A stretch of 64,000 bases of DNA from Sulfitobacter sp. W027 (GCF_025143985.1 NZ_CP083564.1:2258501-2322500), one strand, 5' to 3'; positions 27,234 to 37,655 are shown, counted from the first letter of the stretch. Numbers and translations: made by a program. The notes: generated by a model from the sequence alone, not told the origin.

Positions 27234-28337
27234 ATGACATATGCACGCCTCACCCCCCTCGCCGAACGCCTGCCCGCCAACGTCCCCTTCGTGGGCCCCG
27301 AAGCGCAGGAGCGCAGCCTAGGCCGCCCCTTCAAAGCGCGGCTTGGCGCCAATGAAAACGTCTTTGGACCTTCGCCCCGCGCCATCGCGGCCATGGCAGA
27401 AACCGAGATGTGGAAATACGGCGATTCCGAAAGCGTAGATCTGCGCGCGGCGCTGGCCGAACTGCACGGCATCGCGCCCGAAAACATCATCGTCGGCGAA
27501 GGGATCGACGGGCTGCTGGGCTATCTCGTTCGTCTGCTGGTGGGCGAAGGCGATGCGGTGGTGACCTCCGAGGGAGCCTATCCGACCTTCAACTACCATG
27601 TCACGGGCTTTGGCGGCGTGCTGCACAAGGTGCCCTACCGCGACGATCACGAAGACCCGGCGGCGCTTTTCGCCAAGGCAGCGGAGGTGGATGCTAAGCT
27701 CGTCTACCTTGCCAATCCCGACAACCCGATGGGCACCTGGCATAAGGGTGCGGCACTGGCGCGCGCGCTCGACGACCTGCCCCAGGGCAGCCTGCTGTTG
27801 CTGGATGAGGCCTATATCGAATGCGCCCCCGAAGGCACCGCGCCCGTGCTTTCCGCCGATGACCCACGGGTGATCCGGATGCGGACCTTCTCCAAAGCCT
27901 ACGGGCTTGCCGGGGCGCGGATCGGCTATGCCATCGCCGCGCCCGAGTTGATCACGGCCTTTCACAAGGTTCGCAATCACTTTGGTCTGAACCGCGCGGC
28001 ACAGGCGGGTGCCTTGGCGGCGGTGCAGGATCAAGCCTACCTTAATGAGGTTCAGACCAAGATCGCCGAAGGTCGGGACAGGATCGCTCAAATCGCTGAA
28101 AAGAACGGGCTAAGCACCCTGCCCTCCGCAGCCAATTTCGTCGCGATCGACTGTGGCGGCGATGGCGCCTTCGCCAAGGCGGTCCTCGATGCGCTGGTGG
28201 CGCGGGGCATCTTTGTGCGCATGCCCTTCGCCGCGCCGCAAAACCGCTGCATCCGCATCAGTTGCAGCACGGCGCAAGAGCTGGATCACTTTGCCGCCGC
28301 ATTGCCCGACGCCTTGACCGAAGCGCGCGGGGCTTAA
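27234..28337 (+). CDS. HisC-like PLP-dependent aminotransferase
   Basis: A 367-residue class I/II fold-type I aminotransferase resembling histidinol-phosphate aminotransferase. The PLP lysine is in TFSKAYGLAGARIGYA, with LANPDNPMGTW and DEAYIE before it and the C-terminal CIRISCST arginine site. The his operon elsewhere in the window does not include it, and the crotonase/aminotransferase surroundings suggest another amino acid or phosphonate substrate. The start at 27234 is chosen because the earlier frame start lies in the neighbour's promoter zone. It ends with a 4-base convergent overlap. Confidence 0.85.
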   Translation: MTYARLTPLAERLPANVPFVGPEAQERSLGRPFKARLGANENVFGPSPRAIAAMAETEMWKYGDSESVDLRAALAELHGIAPENIIVGEGIDGLLGYLVRLLVGEGDAVVTSEGAYPTFNYHVTGFGGVLHKVPYRDDHEDPAALFAKAAEVDAKLVYLANPDNPMGTWHKGAALARALDDLPQGSLLLLDEAYIECAPEGTAPVLSADDPRVIRMRTFSKAYGLAGARIGYAIAAPELITAFHKVRNHFGLNRAAQAGALAAVQDQAYLNEVQTKIAEGRDRIAQIAEKNGLSTLPSAANFVAIDCGGDGAFAKAVLDALVARGIFVRMPFAAPQNRCIRISCSTAQELDHFAAALPDALTEARGA

Positions 28338-29542
28338 GCCCCGCCGATCACTTCCGCCGCCGCTTGCAGTGCGCCGGGCCCGTGTTCGATCTTCAGCGCC
28401 GAAAGCCCAGCTTCAATCCCGCCGAGCAGCCCCATGACCATATGGCCGTTCACATGGCCCATATGGCCGAGGCGGAAAAAACCATGCCACGCAGGCTCCC
28501 CCGGCAGGGCCATGCCCAGCCCGACACCCAGCGTCAGACCCAGATTGCTTTGCACCCAATCGCGCAGTTCAGTCGCATGGGGCGCTTGCAGCCGCAACGC
28601 GGTGACGGCATGGCTGCGCAAGGCGCGGTCTTCGATGTTGAACCGCAGGCTGCCTTGGGCCGACCATGCTTCACAGGCCGCCCAAACCGCGCGGGCCAAG
28701 GTCTCGTGGCGCTGCCAGACCTGCTCGATCCCCTCTTCGTGGATCATATCAAGGGCGGCGCGCAGGCCATAAAGGTGATGCGTCGGGGCGGTGCCGCCGT
28801 GGTATTGGTAGAACTCCTCCGCATGGGCGCGCGGCGACCAATCCCAATAGCGACTCACTCGTGGCAGACGCGCGCGGGCCTCCTCCGCTCTGTCGTTGAA
28901 GAACACGAAAGCCATGCCCGGCGGCACCATGAGCCCCTTTTGCGAGGCGGTGACCATGACATCGACGCCCCAAGCGTCCATCTCGAACCGCTCACATCCA
29001 AGCGAGGCAATACAATCGGCCATCAAGAGCGCAGGGTGGCCTGCCTCATCCAACAGACGGCGCAGCCCGGGCACATCGTTGCGCACCGAGCTTGAGGTGT
29101 CCACATGGACCGCCATCACCGCCCTGATCTGATGGCCGCTGTCAGCCTTTAATCGCTCGGCCACCTGCGCCAGATCAACAGGCGCGTTGCGGCCAAAGTC
29201 GAGGATCTCCACCTCGGCCCCCAGCCCCGTTGCCATCTCGGCCCAGCCATGGCCAAATCGCCCCGTGGCCAAGACCAGCACCCGGTCGCCGGGTGCAATG
29301 ACATTGCTCAGCGCTGCCTCCCAAGCGCCGTGGCCGTTGCTGATATACATCGCCACATGACGATCTGTACGCGCCACGCGCTTCAGGTCAGCGGCCAGTG
29401 CAGGCATCATCTCAACCAACTCGCCCTCATAGATATTGGGGGCCGCGCGGTGCATCGCGCTTAGCACCGCTTCGGGCATGACCGAAGGGCCGGGAATGGC
29501 AAGGTATGAACGACCTTGAGCGAGTTTAATATGCGTTGTCAT
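28334..29542 (-). CDS. Class V aminotransferase (serine--glyoxylate type)
   Basis: A 402-residue fold-type I PLP enzyme. It starts PGPSVMPEAV like alanine/serine:glyoxylate aminotransferases, has SNGHGAWEAAL for phosphate binding, and the PLP lysine in ASQKGLMVPPG. In roseobacters such enzymes serve the serine cycle, photorespiration-like glyoxylate use, or taurine metabolism; no other serine-cycle gene is adjacent, so the exact donor is open. Confidence 0.85.
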   Translation of the reverse strand: MTTHIKLAQGRSYLAIPGPSVMPEAVLSAMHRAAPNIYEGELVEMMPALAADLKRVARTDRHVAMYISNGHGAWEAALSNVIAPGDRVLVLATGRFGHGWAEMATGLGAEVEILDFGRNAPVDLAQVAERLKADSGHQIRAVMAVHVDTSSSVRNDVPGLRRLLDEAGHPALLMADCIASLGCERFEMDAWGVDVMVTASQKGLMVPPGMAFVFFNDRAEEARARLPRVSRYWDWSPRAHAEEFYQYHGGTAPTHHLYGLRAALDMIHEEGIEQVWQRHETLARAVWAACEAWSAQGSLRFNIEDRALRSHAVTALRLQAPHATELRDWVQSNLGLTLGVGLGMALPGEPAWHGFFRLGHMGHVNGHMVMGLLGGIEAGLSALKIEHGPGALQAAAEVIGGA

Positions 29543-29776
29543 GGTATTAGCTGCCGTTTTGAAAATGCGTGACCAGGCTGCGGTCGGGCGCAGCTTACTG
29601 CCCGCCGGGCCGGGGTCAACACGCGATCGAACCCAAGGTCAACCGCGCCAAGAATGGCCCCCAACTGCGCGCATATCGCGGATGCCCCGGCTAAAGTGGA
29701 ACCGCCGCGACCGCTTGCCCTGCTTGCCACGCTTTCGTACACCGGAAAGGACTGCCCAAAAGGATCAGGCACCGGA

Positions 29777-31633
29777 ATGAATGATGACAGTTACACCTCC
29801 GCACAGTTGATGCGTTGGCTCTGGCGAGACTATCTAAAGAAGCACACCGGCCTGATGGCCATCGCAGTGATCTTCATGATCATTGAGGGCTCGACCTTGG
29901 GCGTGCTGGCGAAACTGATGGAACCGATGTTCGACCGCGTCTTCGTGGGCGGCGACCGGGGTGCGCTGGTCTGGGTCGGTCTGGTGCTGGTCGCGATCTT
30001 TGCCCTGCGCGCACTGGCCACAGTGGTGCAAAAGGTGCTGCTGACCCGCGTGGCGCAGCGCACGGCGGCGGATCTGCGTATTGATCTGCTGGACCGGATG
30101 ATGCGCCAAGACGGTGCCTTTCACCAAAACCATCCGCCCGGGTTTCTTGTGCAGCGCGTTCAGTCAGACGTCAACGCGGTCAGCGATGTATGGCGGGCGG
30201 TGATCACCGGCGCGGGGCGCGATCTGGTGGGCCTGGTAATCCTGATGGGGGTCGCCATTGCGATTGATCCGATCTGGGCGCTTTTGGCGATGATTGGCGT
30301 GCCGCTGATGGTGCTGCCAGCCGCCCTCGCCCAGCGTTTCGTCCGCGCCCGCTCGCGCGAGGCGCGCGACATCGGCGCCAGCCTCTCGACCCGTTTGGAC
30401 GAGGTCTTTCACGGCATCGTCCAAATCAAGCTCAACGCGCTGGAAGCCTATCAGGCCCGGCAATACCGCGAGTTGACCCGCACCTTCATCCGCACTGAGG
30501 TTCGCGCCGCCTTTGGCAACTCGGCGATCCCCGCAATGATCGATATCATGTCGGGCATCGGTTTCATGGCCGTGATCGTCTACGGCGGGTCCGAGATCAT
30601 CGCGGGCAACAAGACCATTGGCGAGTTCATGACCTTCTTCACGGCGCTTGGGTTCATGTTCTCCCCCCTGCGCCGTCTGGGGGCGATCAGCGGGCTTTGG
30701 CAGATGGCCGCTGCAGCTTTAGAGCGGATCAAGGAACTGCTCGACGCGCCGCTGCACCTGCGCAGCCCCGCCAAACCTGTGGCCGCGCCCGATGGCCCGC
30801 CGGATGTAGCGCTGCGGGATGTCTCGCTTTCATATGGCGAATCCAAGGTGCTTAACGGGCTGAACTTGACGGCGAAAGCCGGTGAAACCACTGCGCTTGT
30901 CGGCGCATCGGGGGCCGGGAAGTCGACCATTTTTAACCTGCTGACTCGGCTGGTTGATCCGCAAAACGGCACTGTGCAGATCGGTGGGGTGGACACCACC
31001 GCCATGGCAATCCCTGACCTGCGCGGCATGTTCTCGGTCGTGACCCAAGAGGCGCTCCTGTTCGACGAAACCCTCCGCGAGAATATCGTGCTGGGCCGTA
31101 ATGATGTGACCGATGAAGAACTCGACCGGGTGCTGAAAGCTGCCCATGTGGCCGACTTCCTGCCGCAGCTTGAACTGGGGCTTGAGACCCGGGTCGGGCC
31201 CCGCGGCTCGGCCCTGTCGGGTGGGCAGCGTCAGCGCGTGGTCATCGCCCGCGCCCTCCTGCGCGATACCCCCATCCTCCTTTTGGACGAGGCCACCAGC
31301 GCATTGGATGCGCAATCAGAGCAGGTTGTGCAAGACGCGCTCGATCTGCTTGCCAAGGGCCGTACCACAATTGTCATTGCGCACCGTCTGTCGACCATCC
31401 GCAGCGCTGACAAGATCGTGGTGATGGATCGAGGCCGCGTCACCGATGAGGGCACCCATGATGAGCTGATGGAGCGCGGCGGCATCTATGCGGATCTCTA
31501 CCGCCTGCAATTCCGCGACGGCAAAACGGTTTCCGATGCTCGCGGTCTGGGCGCACGCGCGGCAAAGCAGCACCGCGAGAGGCTGCGACAGCCCAACCTG
31601 ATACAGCGCATCGGCTCTATGTTCTTCAGTTAA
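29777..31633 (+). CDS. MsbA-like ABC exporter (fused permease and ATPase)
   Basis: A 618-residue half-transporter. Six membrane segments (about 20-300) are followed by the ATPase domain with Walker A GASGAGKST, signature LSGGQRQR, Walker B ILLLDEATSALD and the H-loop IAHRLST. This order fits lipid or peptide exporters of the MsbA/LapB group that work as homodimers. I use the ATG at 29777 (accggaatg), after which the amphipathic N-terminus begins; the ORF start at 29654 adds low-complexity sequence. Substrate unknown. Confidence 0.9.
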   Translation: MNDDSYTSAQLMRWLWRDYLKKHTGLMAIAVIFMIIEGSTLGVLAKLMEPMFDRVFVGGDRGALVWVGLVLVAIFALRALATVVQKVLLTRVAQRTAADLRIDLLDRMMRQDGAFHQNHPPGFLVQRVQSDVNAVSDVWRAVITGAGRDLVGLVILMGVAIAIDPIWALLAMIGVPLMVLPAALAQRFVRARSREARDIGASLSTRLDEVFHGIVQIKLNALEAYQARQYRELTRTFIRTEVRAAFGNSAIPAMIDIMSGIGFMAVIVYGGSEIIAGNKTIGEFMTFFTALGFMFSPLRRLGAISGLWQMAAAALERIKELLDAPLHLRSPAKPVAAPDGPPDVALRDVSLSYGESKVLNGLNLTAKAGETTALVGASGAGKSTIFNLLTRLVDPQNGTVQIGGVDTTAMAIPDLRGMFSVVTQEALLFDETLRENIVLGRNDVTDEELDRVLKAAHVADFLPQLELGLETRVGPRGSALSGGQRQRVVIARALLRDTPILLLDEATSALDAQSEQVVQDALDLLAKGRTTIVIAHRLSTIRSADKIVVMDRGRVTDEGTHDELMERGGIYADLYRLQFRDGKTVSDARGLGARAAKQHRERLRQPNLIQRIGSMFFS

Positions 31634-31639
31634 TCTGGC

Positions 31640-31667
31640 AGGGGCGCAGGAGAAATCCCGCGCCCCT
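31640..31667. terminator. Hairpin between convergent genes
   Basis: A perfect 8-bp GC-rich stem (31640-31647 with 31660-31667) fills the 35-base gap between the ABC exporter and the glycosyltransferase. It has no T-run, so termination strength is uncertain. Confidence 0.5.
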
Positions 31668-31668
31668 C

Positions 31669-32352
31669 TCACGAGCGCCGATAGCTCTGCGCGAGGTCGT
31701 CAGGGCTTGCCCCCATCGCGTAACGTCCAAGTGTCCATAGATTGCGGCCACCCCGGCGAAGCCACCCTTGGCGGCGGTACTTTTCGGCGCTGGTGATGGC
31801 CAGCCCTTCCAGCCGGTGCAGCCGACCGCGCAGAGCGCGGGCCAAGGCAACATCCTCCATCAGTGGCTGATCCGGATAGCCGCCCACCTCTTCATAAAGC
31901 GCGCGGGGCAGCAACAGACCCTGATCGCCATAGGGCAGGCCAAGACCGCTGCGCAGGTTTGCCCAGCCCGCCACCAACCGCGGTACCAGCCCCCGCTGAT
32001 CGAACCGTAGGCGGAACCATCCCGCAGCCCCGCCCCTGTTCGTCATGTGGTTCTGCGCCGCATCGGTCCAGCCCGGCGCCAGCACTGTGTCTGCATGAAG
32101 CACCAAGAGCCAATCGCCCCGCGCAGCCCCACACCCACGCCGCAACTGCCCGCCCCGTGACGGCGCGCCCAAAATCACCTCTGCCCCCCAGCCTTCGGCC
32201 AATGCGCGGGTGTTATCCGTTGATCCGCCATCGCTGACGATCACCTCGCGGATCAACCCGGCCTGCAATCCTTCGACAAGAGCAGCGAGGCAGGCGGGCA
32301 GCGCGGCGGCTGCATTCAGGCTGGGAATGACGATAGAGATCGGCGCGCGCAT
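31669..32352 (-). CDS. GT2-type glycosyltransferase (TIGR04283-like)
   Basis: A 227-residue family 2 transferase. The N-terminus has the nucleotide-sugar strand ISIVIPSLNAAAAL, then VSDGGSTDNT and the DxD-like LHADT metal site; a late WxxQG-like GYPDQPLMEDV segment marks the acceptor side. The layout matches the TIGR04283 group, annotated in arsenosugar biosynthesis in other bacteria. No arsenic gene is nearby, so the substrate is open. It ends two bases after the terminator-like hairpin. Confidence 0.85.
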   Translation of the reverse strand: MRAPISIVIPSLNAAAALPACLAALVEGLQAGLIREVIVSDGGSTDNTRALAEGWGAEVILGAPSRGGQLRRGCGAARGDWLLVLHADTVLAPGWTDAAQNHMTNRGGAAGWFRLRFDQRGLVPRLVAGWANLRSGLGLPYGDQGLLLPRALYEEVGGYPDQPLMEDVALARALRGRLHRLEGLAITSAEKYRRQGWLRRGGRNLWTLGRYAMGASPDDLAQSYRRS

Positions 32353-32416
32353 GGTTGCCCCTTTTGGATGGGTTTGACAGGTTATATGTCATGGCCAGCA
32401 ATCAAAGGACAACCGC

Positions 32417-33163
32417 ATGACCACCCGCCGCATTCTGCGCCTCTCCGGCCCCGACACCCGCGACTTCCTGCAGGGCATCGTGACCAATGACGTTGGCAAA
32501 CTGGACCAAGGCCCGGTATATGCCGCCCTGCTGACGCCGCAGGGCAAATATATGGCCGATTTCTTTCTGATCGCTGAGGGTGAGAACGTTTTGCTCGATG
32601 TCGATGAGAGCCTTGGCGATATGCTCACCCAACGGCTGTCGATGTATAAGCTGCGCGCAAAAGTAACGATTGAACCCACGGAACTGCATGTGCACCGTGG
32701 AACTGGCCCCGCCCCAGAAAATGCCGTGGCTGACCCGCGTCATCCAGAAATGGGCTGGCGCGCCTACCGCGACACGCCGCAGACCGAGGACACGACCGAT
32801 TGGGACGCTCTGCGGGTGGCGCATCTGATCCCTGAAACGGGCGTGGAACTGACCCCGGATACGTTCATCCTCGAAGCCGGGCTTGACCGGATCAATGGGC
32901 TCGACTTTCGCAAGGGCTGCTATGTCGGGCAAGAGGTCACGGCACGGATGAAGCACAAGACCGAGTTGCGCAAAGGGCTAACGCGGGTCGCGGTCAGTGG
33001 CACCGCCGCGCCGGGTACAGCGATCACGGCGGTGGGCAAACCCGCCGGCACGCTTTACACCCAGTCGGGGGGGCAAGCGCTGGCGCATCTGCGCTTTGAC
33101 CGTGCCACCGGCCCGATGCAGGCCGATGGCGCTGAGGTTACTTGGCCCGGTCCTGCTGTCTGA
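32417..33163 (+). CDS. ygfZ: Folate-binding YgfZ/CAF17-family protein
   Basis: A 248-residue GcvT-fold protein that helps build or repair certain Fe-S enzymes (MiaB and related) with tetrahydrofolate. The hallmark KGCYVGQEVTAR is at about residue 172, and the N-terminus shows DTRDFLQGIVTNDV. The GcvT fold is intact although shorter than E. coli YgfZ. A T-rich terminator follows. Confidence 0.92.
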   Translation: MTTRRILRLSGPDTRDFLQGIVTNDVGKLDQGPVYAALLTPQGKYMADFFLIAEGENVLLDVDESLGDMLTQRLSMYKLRAKVTIEPTELHVHRGTGPAPENAVADPRHPEMGWRAYRDTPQTEDTTDWDALRVAHLIPETGVELTPDTFILEAGLDRINGLDFRKGCYVGQEVTARMKHKTELRKGLTRVAVSGTAAPGTAITAVGKPAGTLYTQSGGQALAHLRFDRATGPMQADGAEVTWPGPAV

Positions 33164-33183
33164 GCATCCCCTAGAGACGAAAA

Positions 33184-33204
33184 AGCCCCGGCAAAACCGG
33201 GGCT
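33184..33204. terminator. Intrinsic terminator, ygfZ / efp
   Basis: Stem agccccgg/ccggggct with a 5-base loop, flanked by aaaa upstream and at-rich sequence downstream. It serves both convergent genes. Confidence 0.8.
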
Positions 33205-33232
33205 GATCCTCATTTCAAAAGATGACGTGGCG

Positions 33233-33796
33233 TCAGGCGCGTTCGACATATTCCATGGTCTCGGTGTTCACGACGATGTCCTCGTCCTGCCCCACGAAGG
33301 GCGGCACGGTGATTTTCACGCCATTTTCCAGCACAGCAGGTTTGAATGAATTTGCCGCTGTCTGACCCTTCACAACTGGCTCGGTCTCGGCGATTTTGCA
33401 CACCACTTTCTGAGGCAGACGGGCGTTCAGCGCCTCTTCCTCATGGTACTCGACCACGATCATCATGCCGTCTTGCAAGAAAGGACGTGTGTCACCCAGC
33501 AGTTCGGCATCCAACTGCACCTGCTCATAGGTTTCGGTGTCCATGACAACCAGCATCCCACTGTCTTCAAACAAGAATTGCTGATCTTTCTGCTCCAAAC
33601 GCACGCGCTCGACCTTGTCCGCAGAGCGGAAACGTTCGTTCAATTTGGAGCCGTTGCGCAGGTTGCGCATCTCGACTTGGGCAAAGGCGCCGCCCTTACC
33701 GGGCTTCACGTGATCGACCTTAACAGCCGCCCAGAGGCCACCGTTATGTTCAAGGACGTTTCCGGGGCGGATCTCGTTTCCGTTAATCTTGGGCAT
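33233..33796 (-). CDS. efp: Elongation factor P
   Basis: Translation factor that rescues ribosomes stalled on polyproline. The 187-residue length is standard, with three OB/KOW-like beta domains. The modification-site loop reads [10 protein letters not shown], with Lys34 at the position that is beta-lysylated in E. coli; whether it is modified here cannot be told, and no EpmA/EpmB gene is in the window. I choose the ATG at 33796 because family members begin [12 protein letters not shown]; the longer frame has no homology. Confidence 0.95.
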   Translation of the reverse strand: MPKINGNEIRPGNVLEHNGGLWAAVKVDHVKPGKGGAFAQVEMRNLRNGSKLNERFRSADKVERVRLEQKDQQFLFEDSGMLVVMDTETYEQVQLDAELLGDTRPFLQDGMMIVVEYHEEEALNARLPQKVVCKIAETEPVVKGQTAANSFKPAVLENGVKITVPPFVGQDEDIVVNTETMEYVERA

Positions 33797-34017
33797 GTGA
33801 CAAAACCACGACATAAGGTTGATGATAAGATGTCCGGGTCTATATCGGGAGGGATGGTCCCCTGCAAGCGGGCGATATCTGCAGTCGCTACGGCAACTAG
33901 ATATGCGCAAGTTGCATGGGAGGTATGCTAAATAGAGGTATCCGAATCAAAGGATATCCGTCATAAGGACCTCCACGCCCGAATGACAAGAGCAAGAATA
34001 ATCGAAAGGACGACGAG

Positions 34018-34338
34018 ATGAAAGATTTCGTTGATGGCACCGCTTTCAACAACGAGCAAGGCAACCGCGCACGCAAGCTCTTTGCTGCTGTGGTGCTTGC
34101 TGCTTTGGATGACGCAATTGCCGACGACAAGAAATATGGCAACGGCCCAGAACAGATCGCCCGCTGGGCCCGTTCGCGCGATGGCCGCGAAGTGCTGAGC
34201 TGCGCCGGGATCGACCCCAACGAGCGAGTCGTCGAAGGTTTGATGGAATTTGTGGGCAAAGGCGTGCGGACTTCCGTCGCCCTGTCGCGCGAAGAATCCG
34301 AGCGCCGCAATGCCGCGCTTCAGGCCGAAGCCGCCTAA
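34018..34338 (+). CDS. Small conserved hypothetical, 106 residues
   Basis: An acidic, helical cytosolic protein without signal peptide (KDFVDGTAFNNEQGNRARKLF, YGNGPEQIARWARSRDGREVL). It appears to be a Rhodobacterales-specific family; I do not recall a function. It has its own promoter region (a 221-base gap from efp) and a strong terminator, so it is a single-gene unit. The 5' gap contains a short inverted repeat at 33893-33915 (gcaact/agttgc). Confidence 0.85.
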   Translation: MKDFVDGTAFNNEQGNRARKLFAAVVLAALDDAIADDKKYGNGPEQIARWARSRDGREVLSCAGIDPNERVVEGLMEFVGKGVRTSVALSREESERRNAALQAEAA

Positions 34339-34363
34339 GAATATCCGCCAAGCGGAGCAATTG

Positions 34364-34389
34364 ACGCAGCCTTCGGGCTGCGTTTTTTT
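34364..34389 (+). terminator. Intrinsic terminator with UUCG loop
   Basis: Stem acgcagcc/ggctgcgt, tetraloop ttcg, followed by seven T. A textbook rho-independent terminator after the small hypothetical gene. Confidence 0.95.
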
Positions 34390-34410
34390 GTGTCCGCTGT
34401 TTGGGGGCCG

Positions 34411-34989
34411 TTAGCCTGCGCCGAAAAAGAAAATCCAATTGCGTAGCGCCAGCCCTTCGGCCAGCAGCAGCGCGAGGGTCACGCCCGACAGCACCCACCC
34501 CGGCCTGCGCCACCAGAGCGAGAGAGCAGCCAGCGCGCCGACTAGCGCTTCAATCGGGGCGACCCAGCCCGCGCCATGCCGCACATCCCAATAGCTGACG
34601 GGGCTTTCGAATATCCAACCCGTCAGCGGCCAGAAATGCGCCCGTCCGTCATCGTGATGCAGTGGCAAGTCGAACAGAAGATGCAGCAGCGCCGCCCCGG
34701 TCAGCGCCACGGCCCAGCCCGCTTGCCGCCAAACCGCCAATGCCAGAAGCGCACCCCAAACGATGAAGGAGTTATCTATCGAAAAGACCGTCTGCCAGAG
34801 ATCCGAGTAGTAAAGCTGGCCAAAGACCACACTCCCCGGCAGCCCTTGGACATAAAGCGCAAAGCCCGCCATCAGATAGAGCGACAGGTCCGGCAGCAGC
34901 GCCCCGGCGAGCGCCGCCCAGATCAACGGCTTGGTCCCTTCTCGCCCCATCACGGCAGCACCCAAAAGCAAATGTGCAGGCGTGTTCAT
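34411..34989 (-). CDS. Small integral membrane protein, metal-hydrolase (YdjM)-like
   Basis: A 192-residue protein with five hydrophobic segments. The first half carries [11 protein letters not shown] and [13 protein letters not shown], a pattern of the YdjM-like membrane metal-dependent hydrolases, where His/Asp pairs face the membrane; a [10 protein letters not shown] segment follows. It is divergent from cobQ with 60 bases between and is often annotated with cobalamin genes, but there is no direct evidence for that role. Confidence 0.75.
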   Translation of the reverse strand: MNTPAHLLLGAAVMGREGTKPLIWAALAGALLPDLSLYLMAGFALYVQGLPGSVVFGQLYYSDLWQTVFSIDNSFIVWGALLALAVWRQAGWAVALTGAALLHLLFDLPLHHDDGRAHFWPLTGWIFESPVSYWDVRHGAGWVAPIEALVGALAALSLWWRRPGWVLSGVTLALLLAEGLALRNWIFFFGAG

Positions 34990-35049
34990 CGCAGCTCTTT
35001 CCCCTTGGATGATTTTGCGCCAGTTTGCGCGAAACAGGGGCAGAATGAC

Positions 35050-36507
35050 ATGACCAAAGCCATCATGATACAGGGCACCGGCAGCAATGTCGGCAAGTCG
35101 ATGATCGTTGCCGGATTAATCCGCGCCTGCACCCGGCGCGGGCTGCGCGTGCGCCCGTTCAAACCACAGAACATGTCCAACAACGCCGCCGTCACCGAAG
35201 ACGGGGGCGAGATTGGCCGCGCGCAGGCATTGCAAGCGCGTGCCGCTGGTGTGTCGCCGCATACAGACATGAACCCCGTGCTGCTCAAACCCCAGAGCGC
35301 CACCGGCGCGCAGGTCGTGGTGCAGGGCAAGATCGCGGGCCAGCAAGAGGCGCGAGAGTTTGGCCGCAACAAAGCCAGCCTGATGCCCGCGGTGCTGCAA
35401 TCCTTTCACCGCTTGGCCGAAAGCTGCGACCTGATCGTGGTCGAAGGCGCGGGCTCTCCGGCAGAGACCAATCTACGCGCGCGCGATATCGCGAACATGG
35501 GCTTTGCCCGTGCCGCGGGGGTGTCGGTGGTGCTGATGGGCGACATTGACCGGGGTGGCGTCATCGCACAGATCGTCGGGACACAGGCGGTGCTGGACGA
35601 CGGGGACAACGCCCTGATCCGTGGCTTTGCCGTCAATAAATTCCGCGGGGACCGCAGCCTCTTTGACGCAGGCCGCGATGACATTGCCAAGCGCACCGGC
35701 TGGCCCAGTCTTGGGGTGATCCCGTGGTTCGACGCCGCCCACCGCCTGCCCGCCGAGGACGTGATGGACCTGCCCGCCCGTGCCCGCTCGGGCGGGTCGG
35801 GTTGTGTTATCGCTGTGCCGCGCCTGCCGCGTATTGCCAACTTCGATGACCTTGACCCATTGGCCGCTGAGCCGGGCGTTGACCTGCGGATGATCATGCC
35901 CGGCTGCCCCCTGCCCGCCGATGCGGATTTGATACTGATGGTCGGGTCAAAATCCACGATTTCGGACCTCGAAGCCTTTCGGGCCGAGGGGTGGGACATC
36001 GACCTTGCCGCCCATATCCGACGGGGCGGCCATGTGCTGGGGCTTTGCGGTGGCTATCAGATGCTGGGCAAGACGATCACCGATCCGCAGGGCATCGAAG
36101 GCCCGGCGGCGCAGGTCGCGGGGCTGGGGCATCTGGATGTTGAGACGACCATGGCCCCGCTGAAACATCTGTCCGAAAAATCGGGCCAGCATCCCGCCAG
36201 CGGCACAGACCTCACAGGCTATGAAATCCACATCGGCGAAACCACTGGCCCCGATTGCGCCCGTGCGTGGCTCAGCTTCGACGGAACACCCGAGGGTGCG
36301 GCCTCCCCTTCGGGCCGGGTGCAGGGGTGCTATATGCATGGAATTTTCAGCTCAGACGCCTTCCGCCGCGCCTATCTTGGCGGTTTCGGCGTGACCTCAT
36401 CGCTGGATTTCGAAAGCGGCGTGGAAGAGGCGCTGGACGCGTTGGCCGATCATGTCGAGACCTATATGGATGTCGACCTGTTCCTCTCCCTCGCGGAAGA
36501 GGTCTAG
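35050..36507 (+). CDS. cobQ: Cobyric acid synthase
   Basis: Amidates four carboxylates of adenosylcobyrinic acid a,c-diamide in B12 synthesis, using glutamine and ATP. The 485-residue protein begins with the dethiobiotin-synthetase-like P-loop (GTGSNVGKS), then [10 protein letters not shown], and ends with the glutamine amidotransferase-like domain ([11 protein letters not shown] for the nucleophile Cys, and CYMHGIF). The start at 35050 is preceded by a polypurine run; the longer frame from 34576 overlaps the divergent gene. No other cobalamin gene is adjacent. Confidence 0.95.
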   Translation: MTKAIMIQGTGSNVGKSMIVAGLIRACTRRGLRVRPFKPQNMSNNAAVTEDGGEIGRAQALQARAAGVSPHTDMNPVLLKPQSATGAQVVVQGKIAGQQEAREFGRNKASLMPAVLQSFHRLAESCDLIVVEGAGSPAETNLRARDIANMGFARAAGVSVVLMGDIDRGGVIAQIVGTQAVLDDGDNALIRGFAVNKFRGDRSLFDAGRDDIAKRTGWPSLGVIPWFDAAHRLPAEDVMDLPARARSGGSGCVIAVPRLPRIANFDDLDPLAAEPGVDLRMIMPGCPLPADADLILMVGSKSTISDLEAFRAEGWDIDLAAHIRRGGHVLGLCGGYQMLGKTITDPQGIEGPAAQVAGLGHLDVETTMAPLKHLSEKSGQHPASGTDLTGYEIHIGETTGPDCARAWLSFDGTPEGAASPSGRVQGCYMHGIFSSDAFRRAYLGGFGVTSSLDFESGVEEALDALADHVETYMDVDLFLSLAEEV

Positions 36508-36539
36508 GCTGGAGAGCGTGCAGCCCTCCAGCCTCATGT

Positions 36540-37655
36540 TTAAAACTCGACGACCGCGCGGATAGATTCACCTTTGTGCATCAGCTCGAAGCCTTCGTTG
36601 ATCTGATCCAACGTCAACTTGTGGGTGATCATCGGGTCGATCTCGATCTTGCCGTTCATGTACCAGTCAACGATCTTAGGCACGTCCGTCCGCCCTTTGG
36701 CCCCGCCAAAGGCGGTCCCGCGCCAAACACGCCCCGTCACCAGTTGGAATGGCCGCGTGGAAATCTCGGCCCCCGCAGGTGCCACACCGATGATGATGCT
36801 CTCGCCCCAACCCTTATGCGCACATTCCAGCGCGTCGCGCATGACCTTGGTGTTGCCGGTCGCGTCAAAAGAATAATCCGCGCCGCCTTTGGTTACTTCG
36901 ACCAGATGCGCCACCAAATCGCCTTCGACGTTTTTCGGGTTCACAAAATCGGTCATCCCGAAATAGCGCCCGACCTCTTCCTTGTCGTCGTTGAGGTCCA
37001 CGCCCACGATCTGATCCGCCCCCGCCATCCGCAAACCTTGGATCACGTTGAGCCCGATACCACCCAGCCCAAAGACCACGCAACGCGCGCCCAATTCGAC
37101 CTTGGCCGTGTTGATCACCGCACCGATGCCCGTGGTGACGCCGCAGCCGATATAGCAAATTTTGTCGAAAGGCGCGTCTTTACGCACCTTGGCCAGCGCG
37201 ATTTCCGGCACCACGGTGTGGTTGGCGAAGGTCGAACAGCCCATGTAATGGTGGATCGGCGTGCCATCGAGCATGGAAAACCGCGTTGTGCCATCGGGCA
37301 GCAGGCCCTGGCCTTGGGTCACGCGAATTTTTTGGCAGAGGTTGGTTTTGCCGCTCAGACAGTATTCGCACTCGCGGCACTCGGGTGTGTAGAGCGGGAT
37401 CACATGGTCGCCCGGCTCCAGCGTGGTCACGCCTTCGCCGACTTCCAACACCACGCCCGCGCCTTCGTGACCAAGGATCGCGGGGAAGATGCCTTCGGGA
37501 TCATCGCCCGAGCGGGTGAATTCGTCGGTGTGGCACAGGCCAGTCGCCTTGATCTCGACCAAGACCTCGCCGCGCTTCGGCCCTTCGAGGTTGACCTCCA
37601 TGATTTCAAGCGGTTTGCCAGCTTCGACAGCGACGGCGGCACGGGTTCTCATCAT
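36540..37655 (-). CDS. S-(hydroxymethyl)glutathione dehydrogenase (class III ADH)
   Basis: Detoxifies formaldehyde as its glutathione adduct using NAD. The 371-residue medium-chain ADH has the catalytic-zinc ligands (GLCHTDEF, GHEGAGVV), the structural-zinc cysteines (CRECEYCLSGKTNLC), the Rossmann GLGGIGLNV loop and the class III arginine (VTRGRVWRG-type RVWRGTAFGG). In roseobacters it also serves methyl-group oxidation. No S-formylglutathione hydrolase is adjacent, which is often its partner. Confidence 0.95.
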   Translation of the reverse strand: MMRTRAAVAVEAGKPLEIMEVNLEGPKRGEVLVEIKATGLCHTDEFTRSGDDPEGIFPAILGHEGAGVVLEVGEGVTTLEPGDHVIPLYTPECRECEYCLSGKTNLCQKIRVTQGQGLLPDGTTRFSMLDGTPIHHYMGCSTFANHTVVPEIALAKVRKDAPFDKICYIGCGVTTGIGAVINTAKVELGARCVVFGLGGIGLNVIQGLRMAGADQIVGVDLNDDKEEVGRYFGMTDFVNPKNVEGDLVAHLVEVTKGGADYSFDATGNTKVMRDALECAHKGWGESIIIGVAPAGAEISTRPFQLVTGRVWRGTAFGGAKGRTDVPKIVDWYMNGKIEIDPMITHKLTLDQINEGFELMHKGESIRAVVEF